From: Prorocentrum cordatum
Lineage: Eukaryota > Sar > Dinophyceae > Prorocentrales > Prorocentraceae
Assembly (NCBI GenBank): GCA_963575745.1
Contig: CAUYUJ010009857.1
Span: 384,001 to 419,751 of the forward strand
Length of the DNA stretch: 35,751 nucleotides
Direction of reading: 5' to 3'
This document shows positions 1-9,420 of the stretch, one piece after another. Both the position numbers and the translations under genes were made by a program. The notes beneath the pieces are model-generated. The model was not told where the DNA came from. It saw nothing but the letters and a program-made list of their open reading frames with translations, and ran no database searches. Each line of letters starts with the position of its first letter. Position 1 is the first letter of the stretch.

Positions 1-1000
1 GCGAGTTTGGCGAGACAAGCCCTCTCTTGCCTGGGATCCACACCATGGGGCCTGAGGCGAAGCCACCTTTCTAAGATAGTATGGAATATTCCCCACCACT
101 CCGCCGACCCATCAGTCATGTGGGTCCTGCCTGGCGTGGACTTGGACTTCTGCCAGGACACAGAGTGCCCAGCAGCGCGGCCAGGTATCTGACTGGGAGA
201 GGCACCAGGGTCCTGCTGCAGATGAGCAGCGAGCTCTAGCTTGGATTCCCACCTGGCATCGAGGCCTGAGACGAGATCGCATCCCAAGGCATTTGAAGTC
301 AACAAGGTGTGTGACTAGCTATAACCTCCTGACAGGTTTGGGAGAGCGCAGGGACCCCGAGAATGCCTCCGTACTCTTCGCAAAACCCCCCACGGCTCGC
401 GAGCACCTGGGGGGAGGACGAGGACATTTGTGCACGGCTATGAACAAGGGATCGGTCAAGGCTTTCACAAAGACCCTAACCGCCACCAGAACAGAGCGAT
501 TATACCCAGACGTGCCCAGGCTAGGCGAACTATAAAAACCCATCACGACCGCGTCACACGAGGACATATGCCAGGTGAGCGCCGAAAAGTTTCGGAAGGT
601 ATCCCTCTGAGGATTCGCAATTGCCGCTTGACGCGCGCTGCCAAAAGAGGTAGCGGCCAGGTGCGCCTTGGCCAGCACCCACTCTCCCCCGTAGGAACCT
701 CCCCTCCCCGTGGCATAACTAGGACAAGCTGAAACCTCCCAGCCATCTTTGTCGAGTCCGCGCTCCACGCTGTCGACGAAAACCATGAGTCTTTACCAGT
801 ACTGCAACTTGGAACCCACACGAGTTCAGAAACCGCGAAGCCTCTGGGCCCCACCGCGTGATGTTGCTGTACAGAAAGGCATCTGTGACGCCCACCTCGA
901 AGTTCCCGAGCGTCGGAATGTGCTCTGGGAGGACTTCGTCATCCACCGCGGTAGCGCCAACGTCGGGGTTGCATACCTCCACCCCAGTCGCTTAGGGATC
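1..1000 (-). pseudogene. LINE endonuclease-domain remnant, left-truncated
   Basis: Decayed minus-strand coding sequence read in all three minus frames. From high to low coordinates: residues around NITRWGPEASRFLNSCGF (about 800-870), then after a frame change near 785 a run containing GRGGSYGGEWVLAKAHLAA (about 640-710) and FYSSPSLGTSGYNRSVLVAV (about 480-540). After another change near 430 comes PQVLASRGGFCEEYGGILGV (about 340-405), and after a third change an open stretch from 314 down to base 1 with LDARWESKLELAAHL. An in-frame TAG lies at 315-317. The order GG-rich loop, AKAHL, two beta-strand-like segments, then xPxVLASxGG resembles the endonuclease/exonuclease/phosphatase domain of dinoflagellate LINEs, which nicks target DNA for target-primed reverse transcription. 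The expected DWN-like motif near 430 is not intact. The assignment rests on pattern recall, not alignment. Several frame breaks make it non-functional. Plus-strand frames here look like shadows. Confidence 0.5.
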
Positions 1001-1107
1001 GCCCAGGCACTCGTCGTCCCCGGCGTAATCGAAAGGATCGCATTACTTATCCACGGTGCTGCGGCGAATCGTGTTCGGGCTGTGCGATCCTCCATCGATG
1101 CCCCTCC

Positions 1108-1385
1108 CGACGCGCCCTTCGATGCCACCAGGTGTTCCCCGCAACGGGGCTTCCTGGGATCGAGAACTTCCGATTCCACCAGGTGTTCCCTTCCAGGGGG
1201 CTTCCTGAGATCGGGCGGGGTCGCGGGTATCGGTCTTTCCAGCCAGCTCTCGTCCTCCGATGCCACCAGGTTCCCCCCGCGGGGGCTTCCTGGGATCGGG
1301 GGCCACCGATTCCGCCAGGTTTTTCCCGCAACGCAACGGGGCTTCCTGGGATCGGGAGCGGGAGGCCTCAACGACCACAACTCCA
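1108..1385. repeat. Degenerate ~50-nt tandem repeat with embedded hairpins
   Basis: Four imperfect units begin CGATKCCACCAGGT (about 1119, 1170, 1257 and 1307) and end GGGCTTCCTGGGATCGGG. Each carries a short inverted repeat of the type CCCCGCAACGGGG between the two conserved blocks. Frames through it in either strand give the same G-S-Q-E-A-P-like peptide and are not good gene candidates. Confidence 0.7.
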
Positions 1386-1439
1386 CCCAAGTTGTCGCGG
1401 AAAATAACTGCATCGGCCGCTCCACCCGATCCGCTGGAA

Positions 1440-1975
1440 ATACTGGCAATCTAATCCACCATCTGTGCCCGAACGGAGGCTTCGACCCTCTGCCTCAAGG
1501 GTTCTCCTCTCGAGCCCGCAGTCTCTCCCCAAGCAGGGGGACTGGGTGCAGAGGCATCGGCCACCCCCTCGAACGGGGCTCCGCATGGTTCGGATGCAGC
1601 GGAGGCAACGACCACCACCCTCGAGGCAGCTCCGTTGGGACCGAGAATGGAGGCGTCGGCCATCCTCCCGCCGGAGGCTCCATCCTAACCTGGATCGACC
1701 GCCTTACAGCAGGACCAGGCCGTGGGGACATCAATGCCGCGAGGTCCAACTGGTGCGGGGGCGCCGGCCACCCTCTCTCAGGACGCTCCGCACACAGTTG
1801 TGCATAGCTCCTCTCCCGCCTCTGCATGGGAGCAAGGTTAGACATACCCACCCAGCCTGGAAATACCGTGAACAACCTCCATGCCACTTGATCGACTCGG
1901 CAGTGCCATCGATGTTCAACTCCACGCCAGTCGATTCGTCGGTGCCATCGATGCTCCTGCACGCCCCTCGATCGC
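1440..1975. repeat. Degenerate GC-rich repeats
   Basis: Imperfect units with the pattern GGCNTCGGCCAYCCYC followed by a G-rich complement and GCTCCG recur near 1550, 1655 and 1760, each able to fold as a hairpin. At 1908-1970 a shorter pair repeats a TCGRYTCGGCAGTGCCATCGATGYTC-like core. No convincing gene is visible between the LINE remnant and 2120. Confidence 0.45.
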
Positions 1976-2119
1976 CGCTCTGACTACTGAGGGCCGCAGC
2001 GCCCGCTGACGACAGATGATATTGGGAAAGCCTTACGGCTGGTGCCGTCGACCCTGAAAGGGGACGACGGCGACGACGACGATGACGACGCTGAGGCTCT
2101 GGAGCCCTTCTTGGGATTT

Positions 2120-2285
2120 TTTTGGAGCTTCTTGGGCTCTGTTGGGGCCAGGGCCGGGGCCAGGGCCAGGGCCAGGGCCAGTGCCAGAGCTGGGGCCGGG
2201 GCCGACGCGCGGGCTGGAGCCGGGGCCGGGGCCGGAGCCAGGGCCAGGGCCGGGGCCGGAACCCGGGCTGGGGCGGCCGAGCCGG
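2120..2285. repeat. GGGCCR hexanucleotide tandem repeat
   Basis: Runs of GGGCCA, GGGCCG and GAGCCG hexamers, densest at 2150-2280. The plus frames encode Ala/Gly/Arg or Gly/Pro dipeptide runs and the minus frame an Ala/Pro/Leu run, as expected of a hexamer in any frame. No gene is inferred. Confidence 0.85.
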
Positions 2286-2901
2286 GGCCGACGCTTCCTT
2301 GCCTACAGGGAGACCACCCCCCCTTGCTCCTTTTCTTTCTGGGGGGACCGCCTGGGGAGGGGGTCACGACCCCCAGGAACCCCGGGACCCTTTAGGATCC
2401 CCCCTGGAAACTCCCTGGGACCCCCCATGGGCCTCCTCCCCGGCACCCCCTCCCCAGGACCCCCCCCCGCGGGACCCCTCTCCGGGGCCCCCCTTCCCTT
2501 CCGGCAGGGAAGGGATCAAAAGGATGGGCTTCCCTTCGGATCAATTGCGACGTTATTTGATTTCCGTTCGGCTGGATCGCCTGAGGACGGTGGCCCAGGG
2601 AAACGGGGTGAGCGGGACAGCGACGAGGAGGACGACGACGACTCAAACGGAAAAGCGTCTCACACTCGCCGAAGGGTCGGTGGATTTGGCGTAAGAAACG
2701 CCGCGTAGAAAGGGCCGCTCTCCAGGAAGGAGAGCCACCTCAAACGATTCGCGAGCAATCTCGCGGAATTCCTTGCTCGTTCTGACGGGAGGGTTGGGCT
2801 TGCTGAGTTGAAACTTCAAATCTTGCCCACACCAGACCCCAGCGTACCCCCAAAAGTCAGTTCCTGGATTGCACTCCTGACTGGGGCTTTGCCCATGGCC
2901 A
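2286..2901. other. No gene seen; C-rich segment
   Basis: 2320-2510 is dominated by runs of five to nine C. The rest is unremarkable and contains no frame with recognisable motifs. Confidence 0.5.
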
Positions 2902-3125
2902 GGGTTTTCCCAAACCAACCAGGTCTTCCCAAACCAGCGCCCCAGGTCTTCCCAAACCAACCAGGTCTTCCCAAACCAACCCCGGGTCTTCCAAAATCAA
3001 ACGGGTCTTCCCAAACCACCCACCCGGGCCTTTCTAAACCAATCGGGCCTCCTCAAATGAACACTCCGGGTCTTATCAAACCGACAGGGTGTTCCCAAAT
3101 CATTCTTCCAGGTCTTCTCCCGTAG
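2902..3125 (+). repeat. 19-bp tandem array, copy 1
   Basis: About ten imperfect units of AAACCAACCGGGTCTTCCC. Because 19 is not a multiple of 3, successive units cycle through the three frames and give the same 19-residue peptide in every frame, which explains the long spurious ORFs. The array starts at a GGCCAGGGTTTTCCCA boundary that is also found at the end of the inverted array near 24795. It runs directly into the hexamer array at 3126. Confidence 0.9.
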
Positions 3126-3675
3126 TTCTCGCCTTAGTTTGGCTTTCGTTTTTGTTCTCGTTTCCGCCCTCGTCCTCGCCTTCGTTCTCGCCTTCAATTC
3201 GCTTTCGCTTCGCCTCTGTTTCCGCTTTCGTTCTCGCCTTCGTTTCGTCTTCGTTTTGCTCTCGTTTTCGCGCTCATTCTTGTCTTTGTTCTCGCTTTCG
3301 CTTCGCCTAGGTTTCCGCCAGTTTGGCTCGTCTTCGTTTCGTTTCGTTCAATTTCCGTCCTCATTGCCGTCTTCGTTTTCCTTTCCTTTTGCTTTCGTTT
3401 CGCCGTCGTTTTCGCCCGCTCTCGTTCCCTCCTTCGTTCTCGCTTTTGTGTCGCCGTCGTTTCCGTCCTCGTTCTCGCCTTCGTTTCGCCGTCGTTTGCG
3501 CTCTCGCTCTCGCCTTCGTTCTCGCCTTCGCTTCACTTTTGCTTTGCTTTCGTTTCCGCCCTCGTTCTCGCCTTCGTTCTTGCCTTTGTTTCGTTTTCGT
3601 CTCGCTCGAGTTTTCGTTCTCGTTATCGCCTTTGTTCTCGCTGTCGTATCGGATTCGTTTCGCTTCGCATCCGAA
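3126..3675 (+). repeat. TTCGTT/CTCGCC-type hexamer array
   Basis: Roughly 550 bases built of degenerate pyrimidine-rich YTCGYY hexamers (TTCGTT, CTCGCC, TTCGCC). Plus frames read as Ser/Phe/Arg/Leu runs and minus frames as Arg/Glu/Lys/Asn runs. The same array is at 11375-11940 and a short one is at 4643-4730. Confidence 0.88.
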
Positions 3676-3682
3676 CTCGTTC

Positions 3683-3716
<34 letters not shown>

Positions 3717-3856
3717 GCCATCCTCGCCGTCATCGTCGTCGCCGTCGTCGACGACGTCGTCGCGGTCGCCGTCGTCGTCGTCGTCGGCGACGTCGTCGTC
3801 GTCCCCGCCGTCGTCGCCGTTGCCGTCTTCGTCGTCGTTCGCGTCGACGTCATGTT

Positions 3857-3912
<56 letters not shown>

Positions 3913-3918
3913 GGTCAA

Positions 3919-3950
<32 letters not shown>

Positions 3951-3952
3951 CA

Positions 3953-3983
<31 letters not shown>

Positions 3984-4000
3984 TCGTCGTCGTCGTCGTA

Positions 4001-4051
<51 letters not shown>

Positions 4052-4092
4052 CTCGACGTCGTTGGCGTCGCCGTCGTCGTCGTCGCCACGGC
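3683..4092 (+). repeat. (GTC)n trinucleotide microsatellite
   Basis: About 410 bases of GTC/CGT repeat with scattered substitutions (GCC, GTG, GTA). Frames through it give poly-Val, poly-Arg and poly-Ser on the plus strand and poly-Asp or poly-Thr on the minus strand. Confidence 0.95.
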
Positions 4093-4269
4093 TGGATGCC
4101 TTTTCGAATTGAGGGCGAAGGCGCACCACGGAGCCCAGACATCCTGTGTTGTTGGTTTGGAGACGTGGGCATCCAGGGGTCTGGACCCTTGCCCTGGGGC
4201 CGGTTTTCCGTCCCGAATGGTTTTGCACGGTCACATGGCTCGTTAAGGGCGTGCGGAAGCCGGGCGCGC

Positions 4270-4620
4270 GCGTGCCAGTTCCATGATGCATCGTGCTTTA
4301 GTGTTCCGCCCGCTCGATCTGATCCGGTTGCCAGGGTCCGCCCGACCGACCCAGCCTGCCCGCCCGACCGACCTGTCCGTTAGGGTACGTGTGTGCCAAC
4401 ACGATGACGCATACTACTTTAATGTCCCGCCCGCCCGACCCGACCCGCCCATCCAACCCTCCCGCTCGGATCCGCCTGGCTGATCTGACTTGCCCGTCAG
4501 GGTCCACCCGCCTAACTCGACTCGCCCTCCCGAACGACTCGCCCGCTAGGCTGCAATCGCGCCAGCTCGATGATACATTATACTTGCGCGTCCCGCCCGC
4601 CCGACCCGACGTTCGTTAGG
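4270..4620 (-). repeat. GC-rich satellite, inverted relative to 23085-23955
   Basis: Three diverged units. Each has a conserved block of the type TCGATGATACATTATACTT followed by CCCGCCCGACCCG-type DNA; the blocks lie near 4281, 4400 and 4567. The reverse complement of these units matches the satellite at 23085-23955 (GTGCRTGATCGAGCCC next to a GGGCGGGTCGGG tract). Confidence 0.75.
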
Positions 4621-4642
4621 GTCCGCCCGTTCGACACGACTC

Positions 4643-4730
4643 GCTGCTGTGTTCGTTTTCGTTTCCGCTCTCGTTTCCGAATCCTTCGCGCTTGCATTCT
4701 CGCTCTCGTTTCTGCCTTCGTTGCCGGTTC
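4643..4730 (+). repeat. Short TTCGTT-type hexamer tract
   Basis: Same pyrimidine hexamer composition as 3126-3675, directly following the satellite segment. It ends at a GGTTCGGGGGGGGGC run. Confidence 0.6.
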
Positions 4731-4871
4731 GGGGGGGGGCAGACCCCGCCAACGGCCTGCTCCGCCCGGGAGTTGGGGAACGTCGACGGGGCAGTGACCG
4801 CAGCCAGGCGTTCAAGGGCAGCCGTCGGCAGGCGACTGGTGTAGTGGCCAGTGCTGCGGCCGTCAGCGGCC

Positions 4872-5057
4872 GGCGCTGCTCTAGGCCTCCTAGATGGGGT
4901 CGGAGTAGAGGCCTCCTCCTCCCTCCTTATCCTTCTCTCCTCCTCGTCCTCCTGCTCTTCCTCCTCCTCGTCTTCCTCCTCTTCCTCCTCGTTCTCCTCC
5001 TCCACCAGCTGGCGCTGCTCTAGGCCTCCTAGATGGGGTCGGAGTAGGGGCCTCCTC
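4872..5057. repeat. Two direct repeats flanking the first TCC tract
   Basis: A 37-base segment starting GGCGCTGCTCTAGGCCTCCT is present without mismatch at 4872-4908 and 5011-5047 and is followed by a near-identical GGCCTCCTC continuation. The offset is 139 bases. Each copy leads into TCC-repeat DNA, so the unit of duplication is probably the unique segment plus part of the microsatellite. Confidence 0.88.
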
Positions 5058-5320
5058 TTCCTCCTCCTCCTTCTCCTCCTCGTCTTCCTTCCCCTCCCCC
5101 TCCTCCTCCTCCTCCTCCTCCTCCTCCTCCTCCTCCTCCTCCTCCTCCTCCTCCTCCTCCTCCTCCTCCCCTCCTCCTCCTCCCCTCCTCCCCTCCTCCT
5201 CCTCCTCCTCCCCTCCTCCTCCTCCTCCTCCTCCTTCCTCCTCCTCCTCTTCCTCCTCCTCCTCCTCCATTCTCCTCCTCCTCCTCCTCCTCCTGCTCCT
5301 CCCCCTCCTCCCCCTTTTTC
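4911..5320 (+). repeat. (TCC)n pyrimidine microsatellite
   Basis: Imperfect TCC/TCG repeats at 4911-5010 and a nearly pure CTC tract at 5051-5320. It is a long homopurine-homopyrimidine stretch with mirror symmetry. Poly-Leu, poly-Ser, poly-Glu and poly-Arg ORFs crossing it on both strands are products of the repeat. Confidence 0.95.
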
Positions 5321-5369
5321 CTTGGCTAGTGGCTTATTAGCTGGGGTCGAAATAGATGGGTTCGGTGTA

Positions 5370-5530
5370 CCGCGCCGCATCGCCGATGCATCGACGATAA
5401 ATGCGCGATGCGGCTTGATGTGGGGCCCAATGTTCTCCGCGCCGACGTTGTGGACGTACCGCCGACGTCGCCTGTTCACGGCCGATGCATCGGCGATGCA
5501 TCGGCCATGCATCGCCGATGTGTCGGCGAT
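5370..5530. repeat. GATGCATCGGC palindromic repeat cluster
   Basis: Overlapping copies of the palindrome CCGATGCATCGG and of GCATCGNCGAT occur at 5376-5415 and 5480-5530. Between them lies a short non-repetitive stretch. Alternating palindromes would allow cruciforms; no gene is apparent. Confidence 0.7.
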
Positions 5531-5539
5531 CCGGCGAGA

Positions 5540-6035
5540 TCCTCCGACCTCATGTTTTTCGGAACCCTTCTAGGAGGCATCTAGCTGCGGCCCAGGGGTT
5601 CAGAGCGAGGAACTCTCCGACTGCACGCATGACCCAGACCCCCTCGCGTTGTGACAAGTCAGGGCGGGAGGTTCTTAGCTATTTTCGGTCTCCAGGGGTC
5701 TTCGCCGGGCTTGGGGGCGGTCGGAGAACGACTCTGGATGAGCGGTCCGTGAGAATGGGTCGAGATTTCTGGGGGGGGCGGTACATAGACAAAATCGCGA
5801 CCTCGGATACCTGGGTAAGAGAGACCTTCCGCTGGAGGGACCTTTGGCGCGGGCCAAATTGGGGTCCGCCCGATCGCTGAATGCGATGCGATAGCACCTG
5901 CTTGCGCGCCTGGCTTTGCCCCCAGAAGGGCCCACCTGGGCCGCGCGCTGAAGGTCACTGCGCCTGGGCTACGGAAGGGCGGAGGGCGTTGAACGAGGCG
6001 AGACTTTTGTCCCGGGGCTCCCAAACCACGTGGGA
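5540..6035. other. No gene seen
   Basis: About 500 bases of non-repetitive sequence. Both strands contain short open frames, but none shows a motif, a continuous conserved-looking peptide or a useful context. Confidence 0.5.
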
Positions 6036-6039
6036 ACAC

Positions 6040-6200
6040 TACAGACGCAACAGTTGCACAGCAGACCACGCAGGAGCAAAGCGGGACACGCAGCAGCACG
6101 GCAGATCACAGAGAAGCACGCAGGCCACATAGCAGCACGGCAGACCGTGCGCGAGCACGGCAGACCACGAAGGTGTACGGCAGACCACATAGGGGCACAT
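6040..6200 (+). repeat. 20-bp tandem array abutting the LINE 5' junction
   Basis: About seven imperfect units of GCACGGCAGACCACGCAGGA, ending near 6195 where retrotransposon-like coding begins. Two further units occur at 10394-10440, past the 3' end of the retrotransposon. Confidence 0.8.
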
Positions 6201-6735
6201 TGATCCACGGCATCGACGACGGCGACCTACACAGGTACCTGGGACGGTCCGAGGGGCCCAAGATTGTCCTCAAGCCCCTCAGCGCTCTGGCCAAGCGCGA
6301 GTACCGCCACCGACACTCGGCCCTCACCCACACCATCCGCCAGGCCCTCGACATCGCGCTCCAGAGGCTCACTGCTGACAGGACGCAGCGCTGGCAGCCC
6401 GCGCACGAGGCCTGGTACGCTCGGCAGGTGGAGCGCGTCCTTGCCGATGTGGAGGCGGCCACCGCGGCAGCCTGTGTGGAGGACGAGGTCGAGGCCCTCG
6501 AGTTCGACACCAGCGAGTGGGGCGACCTCATTGGTCAAGCTGGTGCGCATGGGAGTCCAGAGGCCATTGCAGTGCTGCAGCAACGCCTCGCTGGCTCCCA
6601 GAGGCGCGACGGCGGCAAGAGCTCGGCTTCCTGGAGAGCATGAGCCAAGGAGGCCGTGCAGAAGGGCGGCAGGCTCGCCCACAGGTTTGCCAAGGCTGTG
6701 CCGCCCCCGCAGGTGGTGGACCCTGACTGGCAGGC
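6190..6735 (+). pseudogene. LINE linker region between endonuclease and RT (broken)
   Basis: Frame of 6173 onwards. It contains HGIDDGDLHRYLG, then EYRHRHSALTHTIRQALDIA, a charged helical stretch and EALEFDTSEWGDLIGQAG. A TGA at 6641-6643 interrupts the same frame; the frame then continues through EAVQKGGRLAHRF and PQVVDPDW. The KGGRLAHRF block is typical of the region just before the RT in dinoflagellate LINE proteins (recall, not alignment). The TGA could derive from a Trp codon by one substitution. Around 6745 the coding sense passes to the next frame. The visible ATG at 6173 lies in the 20-bp array and is probably not a true start. Confidence 0.6.
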
Positions 6736-6739
6736 CTCT

Positions 6740-8798
6740 GGCAGGCATGCTGGCAGTCGGGCAGCCGGAGGCCAACTGGCAAGCCTTGTGGCGGCAGGAA
6801 GGCTTCAGGGCTGGAGCTGGAGTCGGGAGCTGGGACGTCCGAGGCTGGACGCCGCCGCCCCTCAGCCTGGAGATGCTGCAGGCAGTGTGCAAGCGCTACT
6901 CGCCGACGGCGGGCCTTGGCGCTGACCAGCTCCACCCGCGGCAGCTGCTGCTGCTCCCAGTGGCCCTGCAGTTGCGCTGCCTGGACCTCCAGGCGGCGTA
7001 CGAGGAGCAACCCCAGGCCCTGGGCGCCCAGGCTACCATGATGGTCTTCATTCCCAAGTCGGACGGAGGAGTTCGACCGATCGCACTGATCCCGCTGCTC
7101 ATGCGCATCTGGAGCCGCCTGAGGCAGCCGATCTGTGTACTGTGGGAGGCGGAGCACGACTACCGCTTCTTCTGGGGCAAGGCCGACCGCGGGTGCGAGA
7201 AGGCTGGGTGGCTGCACAACGCATATGCCGCCTTTGCGCGGGAGAGTGGGTTTGCTTCCGCCAGCCTCTTTTTGGACATCACCAAGTTCTACGAGAACCT
7301 GCGGCACGACGTCCTGTGGCAGTGTGGGATCGAGCATGGCTTCAACCTGAAACTGCTGCGAAGTCTGTTCGTGCTCTACCAGAGCCCGCGGTTCATTTGC
7401 TTCGTGGGCCTGGCCACCGAGTCGTTCTGCACGAGCGGGATAGTGTTGGCGGGGTGTGCGTGTGCCACCACAGTGGCCAAGCTGCCTGTGCTTGCAGCCC
7501 TCCGTGCTGCCTCTGCGGGCGACAGGCCACTGGTGGTCGCTCGCAACGTCGTCGACGACATCGCGCTGCAGGCCGTGGGCACTGAGCGGCTGGTCGCCGC
7601 ACAGCTTGGCAGCGCTGGGCTGGAGGTGGCTCGCCTCCTCCGAGGTCAGCATCTGCCCCTCAGTGCTGCCAAGACCACCTTTCTCGCCTCGAGCCCCAGC
7701 CTTGGACGCCAGCTCGGCGAGTGCTGGAAGTCGCAGGGCTGGACCTTTCGTAAGACCTTGCAGGCCAGGAACCTCGGCACGGACGCCACCATCACGAGGC
7801 GAGGAGTGCATGAGGGCCGAGTGCGAGCCGCTGGAGCACTACGCCGAGCGCGCAGGCTGGGCTGCCTTCGAGCCGCTGGAGTAGAGGTGGACCTGATCCA
7901 CGAGGCTGGGCCCGCGGCCAGCATGGTGTGGGGCCGCACGGTGACAGGCATCGCGGACGGCGAGCTGCACAGCTGGAGGCTCGCGGCGTGCCGCAGCGCA
8001 GGAGCACTCCCCATGGGCGCGGCGCTATGGCCACGCATGCGCTGCGCCGAGCTCAGGAGGAGGCGTGACCTGGATCCTGCGGTCCTCACGGCTGGCCACG
8101 CAGTCCAGATGCTGGCGGGCCTGCTGCAGTCAGGCGAGCTGCCGCTCAGGATGATGGCGCGGGGGCTAGAGGCGGCGGCGACCAGGCGCGCTAGTGCCGG
8201 CACGCCGTGGAAGCACTGTGCCTCCCCCATCGATGCGGTGGTCCTGACCCTCGCGCGGATCGGCTGGTACTTCAAGTCCGAGCGGTGCCTGGTCACGGAC
8301 CTCGGCGACGAGCTCGACCTCATGCTCCTCGGGCCTCGGGAGTTGGGCTTGGAGGCTCGCCTCGGTGCTCGGCGTGCCTCGGATCGCCGCGGGATGCGGA
8401 AGCTCAGCCATGACCCCCTCTTGCAGCGGCCGCTGTACTGGGACGCCATCGGGCGGTTGCTCGGGCCAGACAGCGAGGTGAGCGTAAGGGAGCAGAACGC
8501 GCTCGGCGCCTACATCTCCAACGCGCACTGGACGCAGGCCAGGCTCTTTGATGCTGGTGAACGGGGACATGCGCGTTGCTGCTGCTGCGGGGCTGAGCGA
8601 GGCACCTTGTGGCACCGCTTGTTCGAATGCCCCGTGCTGGAGCCCCAGCGGCGTGACGGGGTGTCTGCACGGCTGAAGCGGTGTGCGGAGCGGGCGCGGG
8701 CCCTTGGCGAGTGCTCAGGCGAGAATTTTGCCCGCTGCTGGCTGCCCGCTCCAGAGCCGACGCAGGGTCGCCGCGCGGATGCCATGAGGGTGCAGTAG
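6740..8798 (+). pseudogene. Reverse transcriptase domain of LINE
   Basis: The frame is open from 6264 to 8798, but the credible protein starts about 6740 (QPEANWQALWRQEGF). RT landmarks: FIPKSDGGVRPIALIP (7047 on, the fingers motif with K and RPI); LDITKFYENLRHD (7272 on, catalytic Asp of motif A at 7275); GIVLAGCACATT (about 7437, in the place of the motif B GxxQG turn, with Ala-Gly instead of Gln-Gly); VVDDIAL (7548 on, the motif C Asp pair at 7554-7559, with Val where Tyr or Phe is usual). Near the end, CCCCGAERGTLWHRLFEC (about 8577-8630) gives C-x2-C-x8-H-x4-C, a zinc-finger form found after the RT thumb. It would copy element RNA at a nicked target. The TAG at 8796-8798 separates it from RNase H in the same frame. 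Domain identity is firm; activity is unlikely. Confidence 0.85.
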
Positions 8799-9420
8799 AT
8801 CCACAGGCCAGCCGATGAGAAGCTCAACGGCAAGCTGTACCTCGATGGCTCGGCGCTCGAGCCGCAGTTCGGGGCCTTGCGCCGCGCGGGCTGGGCCATT
8901 GCGCAGTGCGACGGCGACGGCAACCTGGTCGCAGGAGTGTGCGGCACCGTCAGGCGAGACCTCTGCCCGCAGCAGACGGCCAAGGACGGCGAGGACTTCG
9001 CTGTTTGGATGCTCGCCAACTTTGCGGGGCCTGCGGTGGAGGAGGTCAACGTCGACTGCAGCGCCACAGTGACCTGCCTGCGGAGAGGGCGTGCGTACGC
9101 CACGGCGCCCAGCAGGGCCAACGCCCACCTGTGGAGCAGGATCCTGGCAGCCTTCGAGCCAGGCACTTTCGAGGTGAAGAAGGTGCCAGCCCACTGTTCG
9201 AGGCAGGCAGTGCTCGACGGGCTCCTGACGGAGGCCCAGGGGCGCGGCGACGAGCACGCAGACCGCCTCGCCAAGATGTGGGCCCAGATGCATGCAGTGG
9301 ACAGGCAGACGGTTGGCGAGCACCACGCGCTGGCGGAGATTGTGCGGGGGCTTGTGCGCTGGATCTGTCGGGCCGCCATCGTCTGGCAAGGCATCGCGGT
9401 CAAGGATGGCAAAGGCTCTC
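8799..9420 (+). pseudogene. RNase H type I domain of LINE
   Basis: This continues the RT frame directly after the TAG at 8796-8798; the first ATG-type start (8877) is inside the domain and should be ignored. Catalytic positions are visible: LYLDGSAL (Asp at 8844), GEDFAVWML (Glu at 8991), VDCSATV (Asp at 9054), KKVPAHCS (His at 9192) and GRGDEHADRLAK (Asp at 9261). This is the D-E-D-H-D set of cellular-type RNase H, here removing RNA from the RNA-DNA hybrid. The Glu motif is set in GED rather than the usual AEL, a small deviation. After about 9420 this frame turns into a low-quality Arg/Pro sequence and the sense passes to another frame. A functional domain could only be made by readthrough. 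Confidence 0.82.

Noticed and set aside
2902-3125. CRISPR-like array
   Set aside because: The units are contiguous without unique spacers, and the context is eukaryotic.
3139-4383. 414-codon plus frame (and 3323-4246, 3623-4291 minus)
   Set aside because: Built entirely of hexamer and GTC repeats plus satellite; Ser/Phe/Arg, poly-Val and poly-Asp compositions appear in every frame.
4616-5573. Frames of 298 (minus) and 240 (plus) codons across the TCC tract
   Set aside because: Poly-Arg/Glu and poly-Leu/Ser products of a trinucleotide repeat; the unique ends contain no motif.
6264-6740. Start of the long RT frame at 6264
   Set aside because: The first ~155 codons are Ser/Arg/Pro-rich shadow of the linker protein read in another frame; the RT reading is only credible from about 6740.
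8906-9415. Frame 2 reading of the RNase H region
   Set aside because: Arg-rich shadow of the RNase H frame; this frame becomes meaningful only after about 9420.
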